A stretch of DNA of 64,000 nt. It comes from Panulirus ornatus. Its lineage: Eukaryota; Arthropoda; Malacostraca; Decapoda; Palinuridae. Under the pieces are notes generated by a model, which saw only the letters and a program-made list of their open reading frames with translations, ran no database searches and had not been told where the DNA came from. Where the stretch lies: positions 29,229,297 through 29,293,296 of the forward strand of contig NC_092241.1 in assembly GCF_036320965.1 (NCBI RefSeq), given 5' to 3'. Position 1 is the first letter of the stretch. Each line of letters begins with the position of its first letter. Positions 23,780 through 35,130 of the stretch are shown piece after piece. Both the position numbers and the translations under genes were made by a program.

Positions 23780-24293
23780 AGCAGATAACATGGCAGGGAT
23801 AAAAGTAGTACGCCACAGTCGCGTGACCTTATTGCCTGAATTATATAGTATCTTATATATCTCCGCTCTCAAGCTTCCTTTTTCAGCAAAACAGATCATT
23901 TCACTTTGCTGAATTCTCGTAAAGGACAATGATATCAGCCTGCCTCACCCTCTGGTTGTCTGCAACTTTCAACCACTCCTTCAGATCATGACTCGTAAAA
24001 AAGATTTTTTACCCTTACACAGTGTCAGCCTCTTGCTGTCCCCTATTGCTTAAGTAGTCTCAAATCTGTCCGGAAAGGGATTTATGTTCTTAGAGTGTCT
24101 CATCCCGTTACTGTTTCTCATACTTCAAAGCACACGCTCAACACTGTCTCTCTCACAATGTCCAGTTCTTGGCATGACAGATTCTTCAAAACACATGCGC
24201 TATAAGGCAGTATGTGTCTCCTTTTTCTTCGCATCTGTTTTTAAGACGAGTCTTCCAAATTCATATACTGAACTCAGGAGTACCATCCCTCAC
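23772..24293. other. no gene recognised
   Basis: No coding support apart from the adjacent exon candidate. Confidence 0.4.
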
Positions 24294-24374
24294 CCTGCGT
24301 TGATGGTGTCGGCCGTGGTGGTCATGTTGCCGTGGTCTGCTGGGAACATCCCCACAGCCACGCTGCTGTGTGCG
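24294..24374 (-). CDS. candidate internal coding exon, product unknown
   Basis: On the minus strand TGTGTGTGTCCCGCAG is an acceptor ending just before 24374. The 81-bp segment ends AACGCAGG before GTGAGG, a good donor. The frame after the first base reads AHSSVAVGMFPADHGNM and TTTADTINA, ending with two bases of the next codon. GC-rich third positions and the N-M-T sequon are protein-like. The length is a multiple of three. A second frame is also open, so the assignment is not unique. The product is not recognised. Confidence 0.35.
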
Positions 24375-25030
24375 CTGCGGGACACACACACACGGTGCAC
24401 TGAGATGCATTACGTTGTCCTGAAGAACTCGTAAATCACTGTCCTTTGTTATGTAAGGGTCTGTGGGATTTTAATGTTTTGCTGGGGTACGGTCGCTAAA
24501 CTACGGTGCACACCTGTTATTCCAGGGTACACATGGTGCTATGGGGTACATTAGGTACGATATTTCATGTGCGCATGATACTCTGTGACCCTCAAGGTAC
24601 ACAGAAATAACAGATGAAATGAGATGCCTTCGGCGTACGAGGATGTTGCCTGTCATTCTCCATACTATTACCGAACAAATATTGATTCCACACAAATGAG
24701 GTTAAGACAGAGCGATGCTCGTTATTGCTGGTTACCCAGGGAGCTCTTGGGTGTATGGTGTACTCTAAATGATCTATTTCCACGTACAGAGTTCACTCTG
24801 GAGGCATCACGTTGTACTAGAGTGTAGATGTGGGTGCTCTACGTTACGCACGCTAAAGACAGATACAGGCATTCGCGCTGTACATAGAAATTTTCACTTT
24901 GATGTGGTTAACAAAAAATTTATTTTCTGTTTTGTGAAGGGTATTTTTGGATATTTAGAAAAACACACACACACAAAAAAAAAAGAATAATGAACGATTT
25001 CATTTCATTTGTTGAGAGGTCAGGCGAAGT
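24375..25030. other. no gene; decayed GGTACAC-type repeat
   Basis: GGGTACAC, GGGGTACATT and AAGGTACACAG words recur between about 24480 and 24850. Confidence 0.4.
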
Positions 25031-26189
25031 CGTCCAGCAATGGGGGCTCTGAGGTTGAGTTGTATAACTACATTCCTTCCTGATAAGGATTTAGAAGCGT
25101 CGAGGAGCATTAGGACTAAAGGCAAATTACCCGATACAAATCTTCAAAGAAAATATACATTCATAAGACTAAGACTAAGACTGCTGGAAGGATGTATACA
25201 AGAAACTGTGTCATTTGTGGAGGCAAAATGTTGTCAGGGGAGAAATGTACATGATTGTCTGAAAGCAATAGAGAGACTAAAGGTTATGGTGGCTGGGCTA
25301 GCAACAATGAAGACACATATGTCTATCCTTACGGCGTCAGGTTGCCACAGACAGGCTTGCAAGAGCACAGGAAACAATGCCCTGACGAGTTTAGGGCTGG
25401 TCACATATCACTATAAACAACTACTTATTAAACAATTCGGTTTTCATTCGCCGAGGGGAGGTCTCCCATTGTGGGTAATGGTACCTTCGTGGGTACTCTA
25501 GGTATTCATCTTTATTACACGACCCTCGACAGACTAGTTATCTGCAGCGTTGGGTTCATCAGCGTGGGGGGAGGACCTTCGTCCAATCATCATCAAGGAT
25601 GATTACCTTCTCGTCCACTCAGCCGACAGAGCTGTCTCCACGGCACCCAGGGAGTCTAGCTGGTGATGACGTTTCTCAGCAGAAACGTATTGATACTTGG
25701 TGAACACTCATGATACTCTGTGAAGTGCAGCAACGTAGAGTTCCGATGCTGATGTGCTTTACACACTAATGTTGGCCAAAGCTGTCAGTAACTGTTGCTG
25801 TATTTATAATCATTATCGGCAAACAATTTGTCTTTTTAGTAATTCTCCTGACGTGGTGTTCTGGCGATACCTTAGGCAAAATGTCGTCGACCCCCACACA
25901 CTCCTTGCGGGTCTTTCATTCACAGACTCTTCTACTGAACCAACCTGCCAGATTGCCGTCATATTGAGGCCTTCTCTCGTTGTGTTCCACCTTCGTTACG
26001 TAACATATACTTCTGGTGAATTTCCTCAGCTATTTTTCATACCAGATCTGGGACGCCTCAGAGACATTTTGTAGGTTGGTGTATTCTTCGTCATTCGTCA
26101 CTTTTCTCATGACCTAAACAAGATCTGTAAATATATTCATGAGTAGATTTATTCTTTCTAGTCATACACATAGATCAAGCCGCACGGCA
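25031..26189. other. orphan 153-aa ORF and unassigned sequence
   Basis: A plus-strand ORF at 25040-25501 is the longest here without obvious tandem-repeat content. It includes RLRLRLLEGCIQETVSFVEA and a cysteine pair around KCCQG. I recognise no domain, and codon use is not clearly coding. It could be chance or an old transposon fragment. Confidence 0.25.
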
Positions 26190-26640
26190 CGATAATGGTA
26201 ACTCCAACACTGAAAAAGCTCCTCACACATGTCTTATATTCTATTTCATTACGATGGTTTTCAATCCACTGAGGCAATCTTCCTCTTATTTAAGCCTGAA
26301 AATCAGCTTCTTTACCAGCCTCCGATGTGATACAGTATCAAATGCCTTCTCGCTATCCAGGATCCCACAATCCGCCCATCCTCCTCTTTTGTCTTAATTA
26401 GAGCCCCTCTTTCACAGAACTGTATAAGATTTTGTTACACAAGACCTCTTTTCTCTTGACCCATGTTTCACACTTAGGTAGCTCCTCCTTTGCAAGCAAT
26501 CCTTCACTTGCTTTTTTTTTATCTATTCTTTTTTGCAATTTTTACACTTGAAGATGCTGGTCTGTAATTCAGCGCAATTTTCCGATCTCTTTTCCTAAAG
26601 ACAAGCACGAAGCCTTCTATCTTGCACTCCCTTGGCACTG
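26190..26640 (-). mobile_element. CR1-like LINE, RT N-terminal piece
   Basis: Reading from 26640 down, the frames give VPRE-type text (AKGVQDRRLRACL), then RKRDRKIALNYRPASSS (the NYRPxS motif that opens the RT domain), later a C-V-T-x-x-Y relic and GWADCGILDSEKAFDTVSHR with RLVKKLIFRLK. The D-x-E-K-A-F-D motif is the first catalytic-aspartate block of the RT. Stops and frameshifts are frequent. It directly follows a piece that should lie downstream in an intact element, so the two are rearranged or separate insertions. Confidence 0.65.
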
Positions 26641-27440
26641 CACCCTCATCAACGAACATATTGGCCTCTCAATATGTTTGTGTGAATTTCCCTGTGACTC
26701 ATCTCCCCTAATTCCGGTACTATCTTTGTTGCCCTTTTCTGGACCTTCTTTATCAGCTCGCTTCTGTCAGTGCATTGACAAACATAAGAAGCATAATCTA
26801 GTTTTGGAAAAAGAAAGGCTGTGAAGCGCTCTCTCTAAAATGCTTCCTAATCCAAATACTTCATTGCAGTTCTAAAATTTGCTAGCAGACAATTTGTCTC
26901 CTTTACTATTTTCCAAATATATGAATCTGGTAACAGGTAAGGGATTATATCAACTCAACACGGCCCTCTCACAAAGACGTTCCTGCAGCTTATATCCTTC
27001 TAGATAATATTGATATTGAGGCCTTGTTTCACTGCGTCCCAGCGTCATCACATTTACTCTTGAGTGAATTTTCATCGATCATGATACCAGACCAACTCTG
27101 GAGTTTGTCTGAATCCCTTTGTGAATTGATGCAGTCCTTTTGGTTGTTCATTTTCCCCTCATGACCTTGGTATTATTATCCGCAAATGTAATCATCCTGG
27201 CAAGTTTGTCCACATACATCAAGAAGAAGAACGGTCCCAGGAACAAGCCCTGCAGCACCCTGCTGTTGACCTCAACCACTTCCGTGAAGACCTCACTAAT
27301 ATGCGGCCTTTGTTCCCTTCCAATAGAATGATCATCGGTCTGTCGAAGTACCCCCCCTCCCCTTTACTCCAGCCTGAAGATCAGCTTCTTTTCCAGCTTC
27401 ATATGTATTACATTATTAAATGCTTACTGGTAGTCCAGAT
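26641..27440 (-). mobile_element. CR1-like LINE, RT core and C-terminal piece
   Basis: From 27440 down the translation shows a VYLDYQ*AFNNVIHMKLEKK block, VNSRVLQGLFLGPFFFLMYV (the S-G-V-P-Q-G-S-V-L-G-P-L-L-F-like motif), MITFADNNTKVMRG, QRDSDKLQSWS, then NCLLANFRTAMKYLD, PKLDYASYVCQ and LIKKVQKRATKIVPELGEMS. The catalytic FADD box near 27174-27188 reads FADN, so the second catalytic aspartate is lost. It is a dead copy. Confidence 0.7.
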
Positions 27441-27453
27441 ACAGACAGGTTCG

Positions 27454-27456
<3 letters not shown>

Positions 27457-27525
<69 letters not shown>
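27457..27525. repeat. (TC)n microsatellite
   Basis: About 34 CT units, abutting the LINE above. Confidence 0.98.
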
Positions 27526-27529
<4 letters not shown>

Positions 27530-27600
27530 GTGTGTGTGATCATTATTTGTGGTACAGGGAGAGAGTTTTACATTAGTATTTCTCTGTGAAAACTGAGCTG
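27526..27600 (-). mobile_element. SINE family A tail fragment
   Basis: TGTGTGATCATTATTTGTGG followed by ACAGGGAGAGAGTTTTACATT matches the reversed tail of the copy at 49-345. Body and tRNA head are absent. Confidence 0.5.
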
Positions 27601-28676
27601 GGGTGGAGCCTGTGGTGTAGGGAATAAGCTTGCGCACACTAGAAACGAAGATGGAGGACGGCCGGAAAAAAATTTCTTGGCATTATTACATACTTCCCTA
27701 AGCTGGTGGTTATACTACACGGCTAACATAACGCTGTAATTGGCTAGTAGTTAAGTCAGTGGAGGAGCGTCGAAGTGGCTAACATAGTATGGAAAAACAT
27801 GACACTTTTATGATGGACGTCATTACGCAGCCAGTCACGAAAAACTCGCTTAAGTGGATGACATCTCGAACTGGCAGCGCTTTAACAGGGCAGTATAAAT
27901 GGTAGTTATACTGGTTATGAGTGGGTGTTGTGACGGCACAGAAGAGGTGAGGGGGTGAACAGCAAGTAGGTAGGAAGGTGGATAGATGAGGTCAGGGGAA
28001 TACAACGTGTGCTAAGGATGGATGGGGTGACTATGAAGAACAGAAGTGAGTCACGGGAGACAGAGGAGAGGGTGGACTATAGAAAAACTGTACGAGGATA
28101 GTTGAAGGCAGAGAAGGATATTCTCTATTAAGAAAGGCTAAGGGACTGCGAGGGAAGAGTGAGGCGGTGAGGAGTAAGGACGAACAATTGTGTGAGAGCA
28201 AAATGGAACTTGAGAATCAAAAAGGAAAGAAGAGAAAGGCCGTATTTTGAAACAATGATATTGGATAAGAAACTGAAAAGTGAGGAAAAGAAATGTTGAG
28301 ACTGAAAGGCATGAAGGGGTGAGGATTAAAGAGAAAAACGACTTTGTTTCAGCAGAAGATAAAGAGGCATGGGGTAGAAGCAGGGAACTGTGTGGATGAG
28401 AAACGGAATTATGGAAGGGGAGAAAAAGCGAGAGGTGTAGGTCAGGAAAAGAAATTTTTGGGGTGAGATACAGTGAGGGGCATGAGTGAGAAGACATCAG
28501 GAGCGTAGGTGCTGAATTGAAAATAACAACTGTGAACTAACTGGGTATCGGTTATACAAATCAGCGCGAACTGGTGTGAGGGAGGATACAGAAGCAAAGC
28601 TGGAGACACTGAGCAGGTCATTAATGAGTATCTGGTTATGAGTGCATGTTAAGTCGCATACACATGTCATGTACCA

Positions 28677-28684
<8 letters not shown>
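27601..28684. other. no gene; purine-rich tract
   Basis: Strongly G/A-rich from about 27900 to 28500 with GAGGGG, GGAAAAG and AAGAAAGG words. The minus ORF (28138-28497) is a by-product. A TATAAA near 27893 has no supported gene after it. Confidence 0.5.

Positions 28685-28741
<57 letters not shown>
28685..28741. repeat. (TA)n microsatellite
   Basis: About 28 TA units. Confidence 0.98.
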
Positions 28742-28748
<7 letters not shown>

Positions 28749-29619
28749 CTATACATATAACATACTAACAGCATGAGCTCCTAAAATACACTCCATTGAG
28801 AGCGAACTGCTATAAAATGATGGCCACAATTGAGGATATGAACATACAACACTAAGAAGATTTAGTACGGGATAATCAGATGGAGAAAATCATCGTGTTA
28901 AGTTCATCATTATCATTTTCATCATTGGCCTATTATCGCTGTAAAACTTATCTATCAAAGGACTCCAAAATAATAGATGCAAAAGAAAGTAACTGTGCGC
29001 CAAAAAGTGAAAAAATGAGTAAAAGTATTGAAAACTGGGGAAGTAGGTATAGAATTCTTAGCATTTTAAATACCCCCTGATACGCCACATAAATGAAACG
29101 AAAAATAGTCCCACGCAAGAAGAGGAAACGCGCAAAATTGGAGAAAAAAAGTGGAAGAATATGTGTTTGGGCAAAGGTGGATATTAAAAAAAGAAAAAAA
29201 AAAGAAAGTACCACTCACAGTCAAGCTGGGTGACAAGGAACGTGAGTGGTTGGATGGCTAGCCAGTAGACTACATAGTTATCCGAGAGGTAAGGTGCATA
29301 GTGGCTAGATGGCAAGATAGATAGGTTGATGTTGAGATGACTAGCGAGTCATGTGGATAGCTGGGAGAGAGGATAGATTGTTGCCAAGTGGCAACACGAG
29401 TCGATGTGCCGAATGGCAAGATAGTTGAACAGGTTAATGGAAAGATGAATGGCTAGGTGTGTGGCTGTGTGAAGGGACGTGTCGCTGGGTGGTAAAATGG
29501 CTCAGTAGGAGGAAGTGTGGCAGGTAGTTCATTAAAGATGAGTGAAGCTGACGCAGCAGGTGATTAGGCACTCGGCGAGTCAAAAAGCCAGTTGGTGGGT
29601 ATCATTAGCAGATTACGAA
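28742..29619. other. no gene; decayed ATGGCTAGATGGCAAG-like repeat
   Basis: From about 29225 to 29530 the words TGGCTAG, TGGCAAGATAG and GTGGATAG recur irregularly. No coding support. Confidence 0.45.
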
Positions 29620-29900
29620 TGCGGCTTGCGTGTGTGTGTGTATGTGTTTTACGGAGAGAGAGTTTTATACTCGTGTTGCCCTCTCTTCTTAACACTATAT
29701 GTGTGTACCTTGTCTTTACTTCTACGTATATGCATGTACACCCATACTCACCTCTAGTTTGTTCCAGATACCCATTCTATCGCCCAGACCTTAGGAGAGG
29801 ATAAACAGCTGTATGGACTGTGAAGAGGCCAGGATTCGAACCTATACGGGCGGCCCGCACATGCGTGGCGGTCAGTAGTATTAACCGCTACACCACGAAG

Positions 29901-29934
<34 letters not shown>
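29620..29934 (-). mobile_element. tRNA-derived SINE, family A, near full length
   Basis: From right to left it shows (TG)n at 29903-29934, then a tRNA-like head with box A (minus strand TGGTGTAGCGGTTA, near 29880-29895) and box B (GGTTCGAATCC, near 29835-29845). A body follows with TAGAATGGGTATCTGG, a short spacer of alternating TATGCATGTACAC, and the tail with AACACGAGTATAAAACTCTC near 29655-29678. The order of parts is the same as in 49-345. Confidence 0.75.
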
Positions 29935-29936
<2 letters not shown>

Positions 29937-29944
29937 CCTAGCAT

Positions 29945-30085
29945 AACTCATAAATGCAATTTATCGAATAACTTGGGGGGAGGATGAACAGCTGGTCTGA
30001 CTGCGGACCGACTGCCGCGACGGTGATTTGAACGTATGCGGGCTCGACCCCAGGACGGCTCGTGAATATATCACGTACAGCAACG
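29945..30085 (-). mobile_element. SINE family A, tRNA head and body only
   Basis: AATTTATCGAATAACTTGGG, GAGGATGAACAGCTGG, then a diverged head with CGTTCAAATCA in place of box B. It lies 10 bp beyond the previous copy in the same orientation, so two SINEs sit in tandem. Confidence 0.6.
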
Positions 30086-30094
30086 CTAACAGCT

Positions 30095-30480
30095 TTCATG
30101 CAGCTTTTTAAGATGATGTATGATGTTTGCACTGAAATTATCAGCACTCAGTTTAATCCATTTATCTGTTTCTCGTGTGATTATAGACAAAATTTTCTAC
30201 ATTTTTTTCGAACAAGTTTATTCCTTAATTTCATGATATCGCACCTTGTAGTCCTAGTATCCCTGTATATTTCGAAGACCTTTTTATTGTTGACTTCATC
30301 AAAGTAGTTTATGGGCTCAAAGGTTGTAATCAGGTTACCCCATACTACTACTCTTTCCCTGGTGGGCAAATTCGAATCCTCTAAAGTTGCTCTAAAATCA
30401 ATCCCTCATCATCCTAGTGCTGTCGTTGTTCCCTTCACTGGACCTCCATCTCTGTTAGTTCGTTGTACTTTGACTCGTTG
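30095..30480 (-). mobile_element. CR1-like LINE 3' end
   Basis: The minus strand reads LPTRERVVVWGNLITTFEPI, NYFDEVNNKKVFE, YRDTRTTRCDIMKLR and NKLVRKKCRKFCL. This corresponds to the CR1-type C-terminal block (L-P-T-x-E-x-R-R-x-R-G-D-L-I, then T-R-x-x-x-x-K-L and R-x-N-K-R-K-x-F). Only about 380 bp remain. Confidence 0.65.
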
Positions 30481-30729
30481 GAATAGACGAAATCTGGTTA
30501 CGTTTAATGCCGAAAACTCCCCGCAACTGTCCTGTCTCCTTTGACGGTTCTGTAATTCCCATCTCTTCACACACTGAACATACTTGGTAATACTGTAACA
30601 CCCACTCTGTCTTGAAAACCCCCCACATTGCGGAAATAGCCGAGTCTGCCTCTGTGAAACTAGGAGTCCTGTTCAGATGTCGAAATTTCTTTTCAGAGAG
30701 GGAAAATAGGACGAAAGTCATGGGAGCTT

Positions 30730-31200
30730 TCTCGAACTGTGATAATGTCTCTTGTGCAGTGCCGCAGGGTACTCTTCTGCGTTCATTGTTCTTAATCCAT
30801 TATCACTCATCCTGTATATGTTTGCGGATGATGCCGAAGTCATAAGGGAGGTGAAAAGCGAGCAGGATTACATCCACGTAACATAAGACGTAGACGGCTT
30901 TCAAAGGTGGTCTGATGCGTGGTTTAAGTAGAATACAAGATGATGGGGAAAGGTTACAGAATAAGAAGGCCTGAATATGAATTATCATTCGGCTGGACAT
31001 AAGGTGCAGAGAGGGACTTGGGGCCAGACATTGTTCCTAACTTGTCGCAAAAGTCCTATTTCAGGAGAACTGTAAAGAAGTTAAATTGTCTCCTGGTAAA
31101 TATTAGAAATGCATTCCAGTATATGATGGATAAGGAAATATTCAGTAAGCTGCTCACTTCCTATATTACGTCAGAACTAGTTTCTTTTGTTTTTTTCTCG
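30730..31200 (+). mobile_element. CR1-like LINE, RT core to C-terminal part
   Basis: Frames give CAVPQGTLL (the VPQG motif, near 30757-30780), YMFADDAEVIREVKSEQD with the catalytic FADD intact near 30821-30832, DGFQRWSDAWF, and then LSQKSYFRRTVKKLNCLLVN, IRNAFQYMMDKEIFSKLLTS and YITSEL. Several frameshifts separate the blocks. It faces the fragment at 30095-30480 head to head. Confidence 0.75.
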
Positions 31201-32249
31201 TTGGAGGTTTCAGTCACGGACAAAAGTCCACGTCAAGCTCAGGCCTTAATTGAAATATAGAGGTTAGTGAATTAGTGAAAGGGCTAAAGAAGAGACAGGG
31301 GAAAGTATTCACGGATATTGAAGAGGGTGAAATCCTGTAGTTATTGGGAAAGACATGAGAATGTAGAGAGTTCCAAAGGCCTGAAATTAATGATAAGATT
31401 TTCAAAAGATTGTGTCATCATTATATGGTATCTATCGGGTATCTGTCGGCTAGGGGATGCATCATGAGGTATTTACCACGATTATTTCAGGCATAGAAGC
31501 GTTTCATTATGTTGCATTACAGTTTTAAAGGGAAAAGTTTTGGAGGGCTAACAATTACCCTGAACTGATTATAACACTTGAAGTCGTCATGCAGATGAGT
31601 GGATAGCTTAGAAGTAGAGTGGCTGAGTTGACAGACAGAATTCTAAATAGTAAGATACGAAGGAGAATGGTTGAGGTACTAATTGAGTAACTGAACGGTG
31701 GTGTGGTAGTGAGATTAGGTGAGTAGTTATTAAGAGGTGGCGTGATAATGTTAAAGCTTTGTGCATGTGTGGGTAGACAGTAGACAAGAAGTGGTGTGAC
31801 TGGTGGATAGAAAGGGACTTAGGAATATGGGTATATTACTCGATGGATTGAAAGTAATATAGTGGTGAGGATGGTTGTGTAGAAGGTGACGTGGTAGCGT
31901 TCATAAGTGCCTTGATAGCTAAGAGGGGAGTGTGGTAGTGTGACCTCAACCACAATTTAATGTCTTCTTCGCGCGATGTTATTGATAATAGTTCTTTCAG
32001 ATGTTAAAGAATCAGTCATTCGTCTTCGATTCTTAAGGCGTAATAAAAGTTTTCGTTACGGTGATTTAAACAATTTTAGCTATGTTATGAAGTGTATAAG
32101 TTTGCATCTTGATCATGTTTCGGTGGTGCCATATATGCCAAGGGCCAGAGAAAGCCCGTACATGAGATAAACTCAATCCTGTTCCATTTGTGTACTTGGG
32201 GATAAATATTGGAATGGCAATTTTCGTTAATGATCCGTTTTTTGTAAAC
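31201..32249. other. no gene; decayed repeats
   Basis: From about 31590 to 31950 GTGGTAGTGAGATT, GGTGGCGTGATAATG, GTGGTGAGGATGG and GTGGTAGTGTGA words recur every 30-50 bp. The rest is unassigned. Confidence 0.4.
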
Positions 32250-32590
32250 ATTTACATTCTCTTCTTTCATACCTGATTGCTTTTCCCACCTTGGCGAGGT
32301 AGCGTCAGGAACAAACAAAGAACGCTTCATTTGTACACTTTCACTCTTTCGTTGTCATGTATAACGTACGAAAGCTTCGTGCTCAAAGCCAAGCCACACG
32401 GTTCAAGTTGACCTTTTATTCCCTGGATATGCCCGTTGACAGCACTGCGTCTCCCATACTCCAAAATCCATTCTTTCCTATGCATGTCTCGGACTCTCCT
32501 CATATTCAGGCCTCGGTACCCGAAAAGCCTCCTTCACTCCATCTTTCCATCTCTTCCTTTGTCTCTCCAGGTAGGTAGTAGTCGGTGGGC
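32250..32590 (-). mobile_element. RTE-like LINE 3' end
   Basis: On the plus strand CACCTTGGCGAGGTAGCGTC near 32287-32306 is the reverse of the family 3' end (GCTACCTCGC). CATATTCAGGCCTCGGTACC and CTTCACTCCATCTTTCC near 32500-32555 match the reverse of the region GGCCTGAACAT..GGAAGGATTG in the copy at 52735-52790. Internal sequence is partly deleted. Confidence 0.65.
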
Positions 32591-33829
32591 AGCAGTTGGC
32601 CAGGGAGGTTTGATATATTTTATATATTATCGCCTGGTAGTGGGAGGGTTAGTGACGGCTGCGTATTAAACCAGCATTTCAGTGGCTACTAGATGTCATT
32701 CCAGTGACCCAGGTAGCTGTCATTTCTTTCTGCCTTGCCCGAACGTGGGTTTGGCTTTCACTCACAAACATACAATCACTTCATTTATTATGTAACACTT
32801 GACAAAAACGTGACTCACACGACTAGTTCGTTAAACTCTATTATTTACTGCGGTGAACGCTACGCACTAACCCTGCCGTTTGACAAAATTTCGTCGTAAG
32901 AAGTACTCGGCATTAAGTACTCTTCCCCTGGCTCCCTTCACTTCTGGCACGAAGGTTTTAGTGACGGACACAGTCGGCACTTCACTGATAAATCTGTAAG
33001 ATGGCAAAATCATAGATGAATTAATATTTAGGAACTCACTCTCTCTCGGAAACCCATGAAAAAAGATAATGTTTGGTTGTGCCGAAGTTGAAAGCATTTT
33101 AAGTACAACTAAGATGAGTCTTCAAAAATCATAAGTTTACATCTAAAGTCTCTGTGTTCGTGTGAACCATTGTGCTAAGTACATAGTTGTGGGTAAGCCT
33201 TATAATTGACAATAGCTTATCAGCAACCATTGATATCAAACTAGCAAAAAGGTAGCAAAAACGCAAAATTTTCAGGTATCCTATAATCTGATGATAAACA
33301 ATTACCTTTGACTGTCAAAAGTTATATACGAATGATCTCTACAACGACATTATCCCTATGATGATTTGTGCACAGTTGGCTCTTCCATCCCGACATTATA
33401 TCACATATGCGAAAAGTTTTATATTGCCTCTTTTTTTTGTTGTTGTTTGTTTGAAAGTACATTGTACATCACCATAGAATAGCAATGAAGGGAAAATTGC
33501 AGCCTTGTCCTCCCCGGCTGACCTCCCACTGAACAGGTTACAGGTATGAAACATCTCCTACTCTGCTCATAACTGTCAAAATTGTGAAGAAAGCGACAAC
33601 GAAAGACACATCTTGGTAGAAATTGCTGAGCTGTGAAGGGACCGGGTTCTTTAGAGTCGAGCGTTGCTGTAGGTATTGCTGGAAACATTCGAAGAGCGAT
33701 GGACTATTTGGAAAGTTTGGAGCATAATCGTCTGATTATCTTCGCTAAGATTTTTAGTTTTTTTTTTTTTTTAGATATGCTTGGATTTTTCTATTCATTT
33801 TTGGCTATATTTATATGAAGATCCTGCCG
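32591..33829. other. no gene recognised
   Basis: Unassigned. A minus ORF at 33419-33688 (89 aa, CVFRCRFLHNFDSYEQSRRC) has no domain that I can name. T14 near 33759-33772. Confidence 0.4.
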
Positions 33830-35130
33830 ACTTCATGATAATGGTGCCTAATACAAAGGAAGTCAAACAGAAACAGATAATTCGAATCTTTCTAAGATGT
33901 TTCTGATTGTGGAAGATGTTAGAAATTCGCAGGTTAGTGTGAAGGCGTACAAATAATTCAGAAGAAAATAAAACGAGCAAGCTGACAATGTGACTAAGGA
34001 CGCGCAAATAGTATAAAAGTAATGGACTTAAAGGGAAATGCTTTTCAAGTCTATTCTTCAACGTATCTTCAGCACTGCATTCTTCCATTCTAATTGGTAA
34101 ATCATTCTATACGTTAGCAATCCTGACGAAAAAAAATGTGTTTCGCCTCATTCGAGGTAAAACGTTTGACGACGAATGAAATCTGACGAATGATATATGT
34201 ACCTTAATAGATCATGAGTATCAAAGCCTTTGATAATTTTGAATACTTGTATTTAATCATTACATCACCATTTAACCTTCACTTTTCTAAGATGAATAGG
34301 TTCAAGTCGTTTAGTCAGCTCTCACAGGATAAGGGAGAAAGAATACTTCCCACGTATTCCTTGCGTATCGTAGAAGGCGACTAAAAGGGGAGGGAGCGGA
34401 TGGTTGGAAATCCTCCCCTCTCGTTTTTTGTTTTTTTTTCTAAAAGAAGGAACAGAGAAAGGGGCCATGATGGTGTTCTTCAGGATTTAACACTGTCTTT
34501 AATGATGGTTTCTATAAGTCTCGACTACAGACGCTAATCTAATTGGACGATGATTTCCGGGCAGTGACTTATCACCTTTCTGAATATCGGTGTTACATTA
34601 GCGAACTTCCATTCATCTGGAACTTTTCCTGTAACAAGTGACTTGCTGGAGATGTCAGCCAAGGGCTTAACTGTCTTATTTTTCGACCTTTTTTTATTGT
34701 CCTCGGATAAAGCTTATCAGAACTTGTCGTTTTATTTATTTTCATTCCGTTTGATGATAATATGTCTTCAGCTTTATGTGAGAACGTTCTCCTCTCTTAT
34801 CACTGGAACTCCATTTGGAACATGTATCGCGTCTTCGATCGTAAATACAGATGCAAAACAAGCAGTCGAAGACTTTTTTGCCATGGTTTCGTAGTGTTGA
34901 ACTAAGTCACCGTTCTCTATAATTAGTGGACCAATTGACTGGGTAATGACTCATTTGCTTCTAACATAACTATAAAACTCCTTAGGGTTTCTTTTTGCTA
35001 TTCCGGCAGTATACTCTTCATATTGACGTTTACTTTGTCGTATAAGTTTTTCCTCGGAAATTCTCATGACATACTTTATCATGGTGGCCATTGGCCTCAC
35101 AGTCTCTAATTACTGTGCATGACTGAGTTC
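33830..35130 (-). mobile_element. CR1-like LINE with internal deletion and insertion
   Basis: From 35120 down, the frames give relics of the linker before the RT (FTIEDAIHVPNGVPVI, an ALSEDNKK stretch, TVKPLADISSKSLVTGKVP), then DEWKFANVTPIFRK and LIETIIKDSVKS. These match P-L-x-x-I-F-x-K-S-L-x-T-G-x-V-P-x-x-W-K-x-A-N-V-x-P-I-F-K-K-G, the entry to the RT domain. After 34325 the C-terminal tail appears (VKRFTSNEAKHIFFVRIANV, NDLPIRMEECSAEDTLKNRL). The catalytic core between them is missing. In its place lies an unrelated 150-bp segment with CCTCCCCTCTCG and a T-rich run (about 34325-34490). Confidence 0.7.

Noticed and set aside
25040..25501. 153-aa ORF as a gene
   Set aside because: No domain, splice context, or codon bias. 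Left as unassigned.
27885..27930. TATAAA box
   Set aside because: No initiator at the expected distance and no coding segment downstream.
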